DNA of 64,000 nt from Membranihabitans marinus (lineage in GTDB: Bacteria; Bacteroidota; Bacteroidia; Chitinophagales; Saprospiraceae). Under the pieces are notes generated by a model that saw only the letters and a list, made by a program, of their open reading frames with translations, was not told the origin of the DNA and searched no databases. Numbering within the stretch: position 1 is the first letter of the stretch; every line of letters starts with the position of its first letter. Where the stretch lies: NCBI RefSeq assembly GCF_021729155.1, contig NZ_JAJQYA010000019.1:1-64000 (forward strand), given 5' to 3'. Made by a program: the position numbers and the translations under genes. Below, one piece after another: positions 30,093 to 39,010 of this stretch.

Positions 30093-30860
30093 ATGAAAAG
30101 ACAACATCAAGACAAGGTCGCCATTATCAGTGGAGGGCTTGGAGATATAGGTAGAGCTACCGCCAAAGCTTTGGCGGTAGCGGGGGCTGATATCGCCATC
30201 TGTGATATTCTTCCTGAAGAGGAGGCTAGAGAATGGGTTTGGGAGTTGGAAAAATTGGATGTTCAAGCAAAATACAATAGGGTAGATATAGCTCAAGTGG
30301 ATCAAGTTCATGCTTGGTTGAATGAAGTGGAAGCGAAATTGGGTTTGCCCTCTATTATCATATCCAATGCTGGCATTGCCACTCTAGGAGGGATACATGA
30401 AATAATGCCTGCTCAATGGGATAGAGAAATTCAAATCAATCTCAATGGGAGTTTTTATATGACGCAAGACGCTACACGGCGAATGGTAGCTTCTAATCTG
30501 TCTGGCCGAGTAGTATTTGTTGGGAGTTGGGCGGCTCATGCCGTACATCAAAACTTACCTGCATATTGTGTGTCTAAAGCGGGTGTCCGAATGCTTTGTC
30601 AATGTATGGCTTTGGAATTGGCCCCTTATCAAATATTGGTTAACGAGATTGCCCCAGGATTTGTGGATGCTGGATTGAGTGGTCGAATTTGGGCTGATCA
30701 TCCATCATTAAAGGAAGAGGCAGTAGCTAAAGTGCCTATAGGCAATGTAATGTCTGCCGATGCAGTAGCTAGACAGATTCTTCAGCTTTGTCATCCTGAC
30801 AATGACCAAATGACGGGAAGTACAATTTTAATGGACGGAGGATTATCCTTGTTAAAATAG
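30093..30860 (+). CDS. Short-chain dehydrogenase/reductase
   Basis: I chose the ATG at 30093 (MKRQHQDKVAIISGG) because the SDR fold begins there. The earlier in-frame ATG at 30048 would add a non-homologous extension overlapping the previous gene. The protein has 255 residues. The cofactor motif reads SGGLGDIG rather than TGxxxGIG. ISNAG, the Ser before AAHAVHQN and the YCVSK catalytic Tyr/Lys are present, as are PGFVDAG and the C-terminal GSTILMDGG. It is a probable sugar or sugar-acid oxidoreductase in the same operon, 6 bp before the ceramidase-like gene. Confidence 0.9.
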   Translation: MKRQHQDKVAIISGGLGDIGRATAKALAVAGADIAICDILPEEEAREWVWELEKLDVQAKYNRVDIAQVDQVHAWLNEVEAKLGLPSIIISNAGIATLGGIHEIMPAQWDREIQINLNGSFYMTQDATRRMVASNLSGRVVFVGSWAAHAVHQNLPAYCVSKAGVRMLCQCMALELAPYQILVNEIAPGFVDAGLSGRIWADHPSLKEEAVAKVPIGNVMSADAVARQILQLCHPDNDQMTGSTILMDGGLSLLK

Positions 30861-30866
30861 TGTTGT

Positions 30867-32255
30867 ATGAAATCGAAGGTTATCCACTCAATAGAACCCT
30901 CTACATTTACTGGTATTATCGGTGTTGCTGAGGTTGATATAACACCTCCGATAGGGATTTATACTGGAAACTGGGGGGCAGCAAAACAACACGTAGCTAC
31001 TGGGATACATAGTCCTTTGTACTTAACGTGTTTGACTCTTCAGGATTCTGATCAAAATCAGCCCTTGGTGATGATTTCAATGGATCTAGGGTGGTGGAAG
31101 GATGGCAATGATGAGAAGAGAGTTCGAGCAGCCGTATTAAGTGCATTGAATTTGTCAGAAGAAAATCTTATGATTTGTCTGACTCACACCCATGCTGGAC
31201 CAAGTATTTGCAGTGGGGATATAAATAAACCAGGTGGTGACCATATTGAAAGATATTTGTCTCGTCTAGAGGATGCCATGATTAAAGCCATTAGTCAAGC
31301 CATAGGCACGGCAAAGCGATCAACTTTGACTTGGCAATACGGAAGCTGTGACTTGGCCAAAAATAGAGATATGTCTGATATCCATCAAGATAGAATGTTG
31401 GTGGGTTACAATGCCGAGGTTGAAGCTGATAATACCTTGCTTGTTGGACGAGTGACAGATGAAGATCATACGACAAGGGCAATATTGGTGAATTATGCTT
31501 GCCACCCTACAACTCTGGCATGGGAGAATACGGAAATTTCACCTGATTATATCGGTGCTATGCGAGCCTTGTTAAGGAAGGAAACAGGAGCTATATGTTT
31601 GTTTTTGCAGGGGGCATCGGGTGAATTATCACCGATTGTTCAATATGTGGGGCAACAATCTGTCGCCGATCAACACGGTCGTATGCTGGGATATGCCGTA
31701 CTATCTACCTTGGAAGCAATGCCTAGAGCGAATCATCAATTATCCTTAGATGGAGTAGTGGAATCGGGTGCACCATTGGCAGTGTGGAAAGAGAAGCCTA
31801 TTTCTGTAGTTTCCCTGTGTAAAGCTTATAAAATTACAGTGACCTTACCTTTGAAGTCAATGCCCATTGCAGCCGAATTACAAGCTCAATATGAAGCAGA
31901 AACGGATGCGGTATTAAAAGAGAGATTGTGGCGAAAACTTTGTATCCGGCGAGCGATTGGTGATGGTTTTGAAATGGAGTCTTCGGTTTGGATATGGAAA
32001 TTGGGATCTTCATATTTGGTTGGACAATCCAATGAGACGTATTCTATATTTCAACAAAGATTGCGGCAAATCATATCTCCTCATACCATTGCTGTCATGA
32101 ACTTAGTGAATGGATCGGTTGGGTATTTACCTCCTCAATCCTATTACGACAAGAATGTATATTCTGTTTGGCAAACCCCATTTGAAAAAGGTAGCCTAGA
32201 AATATTAATGGATCAGTTGGCTATTACTTTGGATTCAATCAAAAATAGAAAATGA
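30867..32255 (+). CDS. Neutral/alkaline ceramidase-fold-like hydrolase
   Basis: 462 residues with no signal peptide. It has the opening VAEVDITPPIGIYTGNWG and the zinc-binding-type motif CLTHTHAGPS of the neutral/alkaline non-lysosomal ceramidase N-terminal family. NYACHPTTLAWEN supplies another metal His, and LQGASGELSP is the conserved catalytic-loop-like motif. Many Bacteroidota members lie in glycan loci and probably hydrolyse amide or ester bonds in sugar derivatives rather than ceramide (inference). It overlaps the symporter gene by 4 bp, suggesting intracellular use of the imported compound. Confidence 0.82.
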   Translation: MKSKVIHSIEPSTFTGIIGVAEVDITPPIGIYTGNWGAAKQHVATGIHSPLYLTCLTLQDSDQNQPLVMISMDLGWWKDGNDEKRVRAAVLSALNLSEENLMICLTHTHAGPSICSGDINKPGGDHIERYLSRLEDAMIKAISQAIGTAKRSTLTWQYGSCDLAKNRDMSDIHQDRMLVGYNAEVEADNTLLVGRVTDEDHTTRAILVNYACHPTTLAWENTEISPDYIGAMRALLRKETGAICLFLQGASGELSPIVQYVGQQSVADQHGRMLGYAVLSTLEAMPRANHQLSLDGVVESGAPLAVWKEKPISVVSLCKAYKITVTLPLKSMPIAAELQAQYEAETDAVLKERLWRKLCIRRAIGDGFEMESSVWIWKLGSSYLVGQSNETYSIFQQRLRQIISPHTIAVMNLVNGSVGYLPPQSYYDKNVYSVWQTPFEKGSLEILMDQLAITLDSIKNRK

Positions 32256-33823
32256 ATTTAAACTTATCTACAATAGACATTACCATATTTGTTATTTATT
32301 TATTGGCCATTATTGTTATTGGTATCATTGCTTCCCGAAAGGGGCAGAAAACAAAGCGAGATTATTTTTTAGCTGGCGATAAGTTGCCCTGGTATATGGT
32401 CGGAGGTAGCATAATTGCCGCCAATATTAGCAGTCATCATTTGGTAGGGGCTATGGGTGTGGCCTATGAACGAGGTTTTGTCGCGGTAGTGATTGAGTGG
32501 GGCGCTATCCTAATTGGTTTCAATGTTCTTTTGTGGATCTTTTTACCTTTCTATATTAGAAATGGATTTTATACGGTTCCTGAATTTTTACATAAGCGAT
32601 TTGGTACTGGCGCAAGGACGGTATATTCTGTACTTATCCTATTTACCTATGTCTTGGTGGAAATCAGTGGGGTGTTATATCTAGGGGCTTTAGCCTTACA
32701 TTCACTCATTGATATTCCTATTATGACTAGTGTATTAGTACTTGCTATACTTACTGGTGTATATACGATAGCTGGAGGTCTTCGGGCTGTTGTATGGACT
32801 GAAATGTTGCAATTGACCATACTGATCATTGGAGGGATTACCCTTACTTTTGCAACCTTGAATGCCACAGGGGGATGGTCTGCGGTGTGGGAAACCTCTA
32901 AAGATTGGGATTTAGTATTGCCGGCTAACGATCCAGATTTTCCATGGACCATGTATTTGGGAGGTATGTTGTGCATTAGTGTGTTTTATTGTGCCACCAA
33001 TCAGTTTATGGTACAGCGGGTGATGGCTGCCAAAAACGAGTGGCATGCCCGTATGGGGGTGATTTTTGGAGATTATTTAAAATTTTTAGTTCCCCTCATT
33101 ATAGTGGTTCCCGCTTTGGTTGCACCGAAGATATTCCCCAATTTGGAACAACCTGATTTGTTGTTTCCGATGTTGGTCGAAGAGTTATTGCCAGCCGGTT
33201 TGGTAGGTTTAGTGATGGCTGGTTTGATCTCAGCTATTATGTCTCATCTGTCTGGTGCTATTAATTCTTGTACAACCATACTTACTGTGGATGTATATTT
33301 ACCTTATTTTAAGAAAAATGCATCTGACAAGCAAGCCGTGCGATTTGGTCGTATATCAGGAACGGTTGTCATTATTATTGGCATTTTGTGTACGGGGCTG
33401 TTTTTAAATCATTCTGATAAACCAGTATTTTTATATTTACTAAATGCCTATGGATTGTTTACTCCAGGGATTGCGGCTATGTTTTTGTTGGGTATTTTGT
33501 GGAAACGAACCACTCATGCTGGTGCTCTGGCTGCTGGACTATTGACTATTCCTATGTCCATAGCAATGGAAATTCTATTTCCAGAAATGCCATTTTTTAA
33601 TCGGACGGGAATCGTTTTCTGGGCTTGTATGCTGCTATGTGTAGGCGTTAGTTTATTGACCAAACCCAAACCAGAATCACAGCTCGTCGGCCTTATTTGG
33701 ACGAGAGATAGTTTGTCCCTGCCTGAAGAAGAGCGAGGTCTTAATAAAGGGGTTCGGAATCCATTTATCTGGTGGGCTTTAATAACTCTGGTTGTATTGT
33801 ATTTTTATATTCGATATGCCTAA
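32252..33823 (+). CDS. Sodium:solute symporter (SSS/SLC5 family)
   Basis: 523 residues with about 13-14 membrane helices. Family motifs are RKGQKTKRDYFLAGDKLPWYMVG near the N-terminus, GGLRAVVWTEMLQ, and the LSGAINSCTTILTVDVY region with Na-site Ser/Thr. It resembles SglT-type sugar/Na symporters. It is the last gene of the locus and probably brings the released monosaccharide or sugar acid across the inner membrane. A 344-bp gap without a clear hairpin terminator follows. Confidence 0.92.
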   Translation: MNLNLSTIDITIFVIYLLAIIVIGIIASRKGQKTKRDYFLAGDKLPWYMVGGSIIAANISSHHLVGAMGVAYERGFVAVVIEWGAILIGFNVLLWIFLPFYIRNGFYTVPEFLHKRFGTGARTVYSVLILFTYVLVEISGVLYLGALALHSLIDIPIMTSVLVLAILTGVYTIAGGLRAVVWTEMLQLTILIIGGITLTFATLNATGGWSAVWETSKDWDLVLPANDPDFPWTMYLGGMLCISVFYCATNQFMVQRVMAAKNEWHARMGVIFGDYLKFLVPLIIVVPALVAPKIFPNLEQPDLLFPMLVEELLPAGLVGLVMAGLISAIMSHLSGAINSCTTILTVDVYLPYFKKNASDKQAVRFGRISGTVVIIIGILCTGLFLNHSDKPVFLYLLNAYGLFTPGIAAMFLLGILWKRTTHAGALAAGLLTIPMSIAMEILFPEMPFFNRTGIVFWACMLLCVGVSLLTKPKPESQLVGLIWTRDSLSLPEEERGLNKGVRNPFIWWALITLVVLYFYIRYA

Positions 33824-34167
33824 GGGCCGGGAGGGAATTCGTTAAAAATGGATTATTTAAATAAAAAAGACAGGGGGCTAAAGTTTTAATCAAGTAGTTT
33901 TTGAATTTTTAAAGAGGTTTTTGTTATTGTATTTGAATCGAGAAAGTCTTTCAGTTGTCTTATTGCCATGATGATATTTTCAATTTAAAGTTCAACTTCC
34001 AGAAAATTATTTTCCTTATATATTTCTAGATTGACAAATATAGGACGATGGCCGTAATTAATGACAACCTATGTGTAAGCTTGTTAATACAAGTCTTGTT
34101 TTTCTCAACTATGTTTTGATTATTTTTAATTACATTGGGTTAACCTTTTCTAACTCAAAAAACACTA
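33824..34167. other. Intergenic, AT-rich, no feature seen
   Basis: No gene, hairpin terminator or repeat is recognised. It probably holds the promoter of the ECF-sigma/CHAT operon. Confidence 0.5.
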
Positions 34168-34731
34168 ATGCAGAAAGTTAGTTTTGAAAAATTATCTAAA
34201 CAACTTCAAAATGGTAATAAGGAAGAATTTAAACTTCTGTATTTGCAACTTAGACCCCAATTTATACGATTTAGTAAGCGCATGGGTTGTACAAAAGAAG
34301 AAATAGAGGAAGCTTACAACGATACCTTTGTTTCACTTTATGAGAATATTGTGCATCGAAAAATAGAATCCCTAAAAAGCTCACTCAAAACCTATGTTTT
34401 CGGTATAGGAAAACATATGTTGTTGGCAAAAATAAAATCTCGTGATAACCAGAGTCTGTCTAGGCAGCAGTCTGTTGAATACAAGGATTTTGTGTATAAT
34501 ATTCCCAATGATAATAGCCCTTTGATTGAGATGATTAAATGGGGTGTATCTTCTATGGGAGCCCAATGTCAAGAAATATTGCATTTGTATTATTATCAAA
34601 GGTATAGTATCGATGCGATTTGCCATCATTTGAAATACAAGAATAGCAATACCGTAAAAGCACAGAAATCTAGATGTATGAAAAAATTGAGGGAAATAAT
34701 TACTTTAAAAATAGAGAATGGAAATCACTGA
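34168..34731 (+). CDS. ECF-type RNA polymerase sigma factor
   Basis: 187 residues. Region 2 is visible (FKLLYLQLRPQFIRFSKRMG, EEIEEAYNDTFVSLYENI), and region 4 follows with CQEILHLYYYQRYSIDAICHHL and NTVKAQKSRCMKKLRE. It overlaps the next gene, a putative membrane-bound regulator, by 14 bp, the usual sigma/anti-sigma arrangement. It probably transcribes the operon 34.2-38.9 kb and perhaps other targets. The sequence is far from the SusC-associated sigma at 40893. Confidence 0.9.
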   Translation: MQKVSFEKLSKQLQNGNKEEFKLLYLQLRPQFIRFSKRMGCTKEEIEEAYNDTFVSLYENIVHRKIESLKSSLKTYVFGIGKHMLLAKIKSRDNQSLSRQQSVEYKDFVYNIPNDNSPLIEMIKWGVSSMGAQCQEILHLYYYQRYSIDAICHHLKYKNSNTVKAQKSRCMKKLREIITLKIENGNH

Positions 34732-35443
34732 AAAAGAACTTGATTTAATCGATCGATATTTAAGTGATGCACTTTCAGATAGCGATAAGATTTATTTTGC
34801 TGAGTTGGAAAATGATTTAGATTTTAAATCTGCTCTTAAACAAAGAAAGGACCTCGTTGAAGGAATTCATGCACAGGGACGAGAAATCTTGAAAGCGGAG
34901 TTTAAATCTTGGGTAATCGATTCGGGAAAACGGAAAAAATATTTCACTATTTCATGGTCATTCGCCGCAGCCGTTGCGGCTCTGCTGATAGGATTTTTTT
35001 ATTTTAATTCTTCTCCTCATTTAGATCTATCTAAATATGACAGCCCATTTGTCGATATAATTAGCGAGCAAAAGAGGACGATTCAAAACGATCAAAGTCC
35101 ATATGCTGAATTGATGAAGGCTTATAATGCCAAAGATTGGGGACTTGCAGCAAATGAATTGACAAATTTTTATCGAGAAAATCCTGACGAAATACATGTG
35201 CTTATGTATGCTGGTATTGCTTCATATCACAATGAGATGTATGAAGAATCTATTGTGTTATTCAAAGAATTGAATAATAAGAGCAAAGACTCTACCTCCA
35301 ATGAAGTGGCAGAGTGGTTTCTAATATTGTCTTATATACAAGAAGATCAATTTGAAATGGCAAAAGACTTGCTTCGTGATTTATCTAAAACCAATCATTA
35401 TAAAAAAGATCAAGCGCTTCAACTTCTTAAAGAATTAAACTAG
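34718..35443 (+). CDS. Single-pass membrane protein with TPR-like C-terminus, putative anti-sigma factor
   Basis: 241 residues. The cytoplasmic N-terminus (1-75; LIDRYLSDALSDSDKIYF, resembling anti-sigma N-termini in Bacteroidota) is followed by a membrane helix at about 76-96 and periplasmic TPR-like helices (AYNAKDWGLAANELTNFYRENP, IHVLMYAGIASYHNEMYEESIVLF). There is no zinc-binding HxxxCxxC motif. The overlap with the ECF gene and the topology suggest it holds the sigma factor and senses something through its TPR domain (inference). Confidence 0.7.
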   Translation: MEITEKELDLIDRYLSDALSDSDKIYFAELENDLDFKSALKQRKDLVEGIHAQGREILKAEFKSWVIDSGKRKKYFTISWSFAAAVAALLIGFFYFNSSPHLDLSKYDSPFVDIISEQKRTIQNDQSPYAELMKAYNAKDWGLAANELTNFYRENPDEIHVLMYAGIASYHNEMYEESIVLFKELNNKSKDSTSNEVAEWFLILSYIQEDQFEMAKDLLRDLSKTNHYKKDQALQLLKELN

Positions 35444-35554
35444 ATGTAGATTTTATTTTCTCGTTTAAATGGTTTGTTTTAAATCTAAACAGTTCGTCAA
35501 AATTGATAGAAAAATGGTATATTGACGTCTAATGTTTTAAATTAATACAATCAG

Positions 35555-38110
35555 TTGAAAGTAAAATTCTGGAGCTTCGGTATTATTATATTAGTCTGTA
35601 TCGGAGGTATATCAGTGGTTCATTTAAGTGCTCAATCCACAGATTTTGGGGACAAGATAGTCGCCTCGAAGGATTCACTTCCTTATTGGGATAGTTTGAG
35701 TACAAATTATATCTTTTCAGGGAGTTACGATTCTAGTAAAATCATTTTGTTGAAGGGCTTACCCATTATTAAATCCAGTCAAGACTGGGATTTGTTAGTC
35801 TTTTTCTTATTTAAATTGGGTTATATAAAAGAACAGTTGGGGAAAGATCCAGCATCTGAATATTTGGAAGCGGTTCGAATAGCTGAAAAGTATAATGTCA
35901 AAAAGCATCTCGCCATGTTGTACCAAAAGGTAGCTTATGTGGAGAAAAATCGAGGTCGATTACCCCTGGCTGTTGAAAATGCTGAAAAAGCAATTAAACT
36001 AGCAATTGAATTAAATGGAAGGCCAGATGCCGCGCAATTGGTTAATTTAAGTTGGTTTCGTCATGAAAACAAAGAACCATTAAAGGACTGTTTGGAAAGT
36101 TTGAATAGAGGTGAATCATTATTTGCTAATGAACCAGGTTCTTTACAGTTAATTTATCACGGTTTTTCAGAATTGTATTTGTTTAAACGAGAGGATTATT
36201 CAAAAGCATTGATATATTTAGATAAGGCTCTTGCCGTGAAGTCTGACAGATATAGGACGAAATCATTGGCCAATAAGGCCATGGCTTTGGATGAATTGGG
36301 GCGTTCATTGGAAGCGTTGGAATATCAGCAATTGGCAATGGAATCGTATTTTCCTGATTATGAAAGAGAAGATATACTTTCTATCCCTAGATTGAATCCC
36401 AATCTGACTTTTAAACAGCATTGGTATCCCCAAAAACTGGGTAAATATTTGCTTCGTATGGGCTTGGAAACAGAGGATGTCGAGTCTTTACAATCTGCGC
36501 TAGTGGCCATCGATCGCTCTGTAGAAATGTTAGATTTTTATCGACTTTCCTTAAATCGGACCGAAAAAAATACTTTCGCCAAGTATCAGAGGAAAAATGT
36601 GGAATTGGGCATAGAAATATGCTACCAACTTTGGCTACATTCTAAGGATCAACATTATCTCGATCGCATATTGGGATTTATGGATCACGGAAGATCGATG
36701 GTATTATTAGAGAAAGAAACTTGGCTTGAAATTTCAACCAATACCCAAGAGTTTCGACAAATAGATAGTCTGTCACGTGAAATTCAATCCATATCAATAA
36801 ATCCTGAAATCGAATCGACAAAAGTTAGCGATTCCTTAGTGGCCGAGATGACGGATGATTTAATTCGGTTAAAGAACGAGTTGAGAAAGGATAATACAGG
36901 GTTGTTTGAAAGTCAATTTCCTGACTTTATAAGTTTAGAAGAGGTCTTGGATCAAATAAGTTCAACGAATCATGCTGTTATTAGTTATTTTACAACAGCT
37001 CATCATGTTTACACTTTAGGAATATCGAAAGATACCGTATTTGTGATTCAAAATAAAAATATTGGTATTGATTCCATTGCTTCCAAACTTCACAGTCTCT
37101 TAAAGACTAAGTCGTCAAAATATCAATCATTGACAGGAGTTTTATACGATGAACTTATTGCCCCTATTTATCCGCAATTGCCTCAGAAGCATTGGACTAT
37201 CGTTCAGGATTATTCATTTGATTTTATTCCCATTGAAATATTGCAAACCAGCTCTGTGGGGGCAGGAAGGGAAATTCTTTTACGGGAAAAAATTATTAAA
37301 AAAGCACCTAGTATTACGCTGTTTTTTAAATCTAATAAGAGGACTTTTAAGCAAGAAATGCTGGCCATGGCCCCTAGTTTTCAAGAAAATTTCAGTGATA
37401 ATAATCAACGAGGCGATGACGTAGGTCTTGTCCAGCTTCAAGGAGCAAATGATGAAATAGAGGAATTAAAATCTATTTATTCAGGCAGGTTTTTATCTGG
37501 GAAGGAAGCAACAAAATCATTCTTTTTGGACAATGCCCATAAATATAAATATTTGCATTTAGCTACTCATGCCATCATTAATGAAGATCGTCCTGATGCC
37601 ACGAGTTTGGCTTTTTATTCAGCGGAAGCAATTGGAAATGAGGATGGGTTTTTGCGTCAACATGAATTATATGGGCTTCAATTAAGTTCGGAATTGGTTA
37701 CTTTGAGTGCGTGCAATACGGGAATCGGCAAAGTTTATCTTGGAGAGGGAATCTCTAGTTTGGCAAAGGCTATAGTTCATGCGGGTAGCAATAATGTATT
37801 GATGAGTTTGTGGCCAGTAGACGATGCTGTTACTTCCGATTTAATGATTTCTTTTTATGATAATTTATCTCGAGGATATCAGGTGTCCGAGGCATTATCT
37901 AAAGCCAAAATTGATTTTATTAATTCCCATCCAGGAGACTTAAAACATCCCTTTTATTGGTCGGGTTTTGTATTGTTGGGAAAACAGTCAGAAGTCGTTA
38001 CTTCATCAGGATTATATTTTATTAAATCAAATGCAGTATGGATAGGAGCGGGTCTGTTCCTATTCGTTGTTATAATTTTTTCGATTAAAAATATATTTTT
38101 TAAAAATTAG
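35555..38110 (+). CDS. TPR-CHAT caspase-like protein with signal peptide and C-terminal membrane anchor
   Basis: 851 residues, starting with TTG because no ATG lies before the hydrophobic signal (FGIIILVCIGGISVVHLSAQS). Residues about 40-330 are TPR helices. Residues about 560-815 are a CHAT domain with the caspase-type dyad His672 (HLATHA) and Cys720 (LSACNTG), plus VLMSLWPVDD and HPFYWSGFVLLG. A hydrophobic segment at about 829-846 near the C-terminus looks like a membrane anchor. It is thus probably a periplasm-facing, membrane-tethered cysteine peptidase. Gene order with ECF sigma and TPR membrane protein suggests a signal-responsive proteolytic system. The substrate is unknown. Confidence 0.88.
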   Translation: MKVKFWSFGIIILVCIGGISVVHLSAQSTDFGDKIVASKDSLPYWDSLSTNYIFSGSYDSSKIILLKGLPIIKSSQDWDLLVFFLFKLGYIKEQLGKDPASEYLEAVRIAEKYNVKKHLAMLYQKVAYVEKNRGRLPLAVENAEKAIKLAIELNGRPDAAQLVNLSWFRHENKEPLKDCLESLNRGESLFANEPGSLQLIYHGFSELYLFKREDYSKALIYLDKALAVKSDRYRTKSLANKAMALDELGRSLEALEYQQLAMESYFPDYEREDILSIPRLNPNLTFKQHWYPQKLGKYLLRMGLETEDVESLQSALVAIDRSVEMLDFYRLSLNRTEKNTFAKYQRKNVELGIEICYQLWLHSKDQHYLDRILGFMDHGRSMVLLEKETWLEISTNTQEFRQIDSLSREIQSISINPEIESTKVSDSLVAEMTDDLIRLKNELRKDNTGLFESQFPDFISLEEVLDQISSTNHAVISYFTTAHHVYTLGISKDTVFVIQNKNIGIDSIASKLHSLLKTKSSKYQSLTGVLYDELIAPIYPQLPQKHWTIVQDYSFDFIPIEILQTSSVGAGREILLREKIIKKAPSITLFFKSNKRTFKQEMLAMAPSFQENFSDNNQRGDDVGLVQLQGANDEIEELKSIYSGRFLSGKEATKSFFLDNAHKYKYLHLATHAIINEDRPDATSLAFYSAEAIGNEDGFLRQHELYGLQLSSELVTLSACNTGIGKVYLGEGISSLAKAIVHAGSNNVLMSLWPVDDAVTSDLMISFYDNLSRGYQVSEALSKAKIDFINSHPGDLKHPFYWSGFVLLGKQSEVVTSSGLYFIKSNAVWIGAGLFLFVVIIFSIKNIFFKN

Positions 38111-38216
38111 CGTTAACCTTTAAGTAAATAAAGTCCACCAATCATTTTAGAATCGCATCTCCCAGACCATGAATGTGTCTCGGCGATCAATTTTTTATAA
38201 CCTAGAAAATTTTAAA

Positions 38217-38915
38217 ATGAAAATTACCAACTTTTATTTCCTTGCTTTGACATTCGCGATGTTTTTGTGGACTAATTCCATAAATGCACAAGATTTTTCC
38301 AATAAGAAAACCACGATTGTACAGTTTGATTTTATGATATTTGAAAGCTTTTATAATGCATTAGATCCTTATTCACCAACGACAAGCCGAGAGAAATCTG
38401 ATTATAAAACGGCTAAGGAATATGCGAATAAATTGTTTTTAGATAAGTTAAATGAAATGGTTTCAGAAAAATTAAAGACAGAAGTAGCCATTCAATTGGA
38501 ACCCATGACTGCATTGGAAGACTATAAGGTCGTATACAATCACTATGGTTTTCCTAATACCATCATAGCAAAACCAGTGATTAAAAAGGTTAGTAAAAAT
38601 GGATATAGTTCAGATTATTATTTGGCAGTTAAGACGAATATTCAAGCGTCAACCGATATTTTGGGGAAGGCCAAGCTGGTGAATCAAGTGAAAGATCAAA
38701 TAGATGTTGTCATCGTCCTATATGACGATAAAGGCAATAAACTCGATAAATTTGAAGGGAAGTATAAAGCTAAAGAAGCCAAAAAAGCGAAAAGTTTTCC
38801 TTCTGGAAAGTTCAATAAATTGGAAAGTGACTATATGGATCATTTGGTTGAAATGCTCCTGCCTGGTATCGAAGAAGCAGTGGATAAGGCTGTAGTTAAT
38901 ATGGTTGGAAGTTAA
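38217..38915 (+). CDS. Small exported hypothetical protein
   Basis: I chose the ATG at 38217, where a clean signal peptide begins (MKITNFYFLALTFAMFLW, cleavage after INAQ). The ATG at 38169 would add 16 charged residues. The mature part is about 210 residues, lysine-rich and mixed alpha/beta, with VDVVIVLYDDKGNKLDKF-like strands and no recognised motif. It follows the CHAT gene by about 100 bp and may be the substrate or effector of that system. This is inferred only from position. Confidence 0.65.
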   Translation: MKITNFYFLALTFAMFLWTNSINAQDFSNKKTTIVQFDFMIFESFYNALDPYSPTTSREKSDYKTAKEYANKLFLDKLNEMVSEKLKTEVAIQLEPMTALEDYKVVYNHYGFPNTIIAKPVIKKVSKNGYSSDYYLAVKTNIQASTDILGKAKLVNQVKDQIDVVIVLYDDKGNKLDKFEGKYKAKEAKKAKSFPSGKFNKLESDYMDHLVEMLLPGIEEAVDKAVVNMVGS

Positions 38916-38940
38916 AGACTAAATTTTAAGTATTATTTAA

Positions 38941-38957
38941 ATGCAACATTGTTGCAT
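38941..38957. promoter_or_regulatory. Putative Zur-type operator
   Basis: ATGCAACA-T-TGTTGCAT is a perfect 17-bp palindrome with a central base, about 55 bp before the AztD-like gene. Further TTGCAT words follow at about 38979 and 38990. Fur-family zinc repressors of Bacteroidota use TGCAA/TTGCA-type inverted repeats as I recall. The target being a zinc-chaperone homologue supports the reading. Confidence 0.6.
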
Positions 38958-39010
38958 GTGACTAACGGATAGTTATATTTGCATCATTATTGCATTTAAA
39001 TTATACATTG

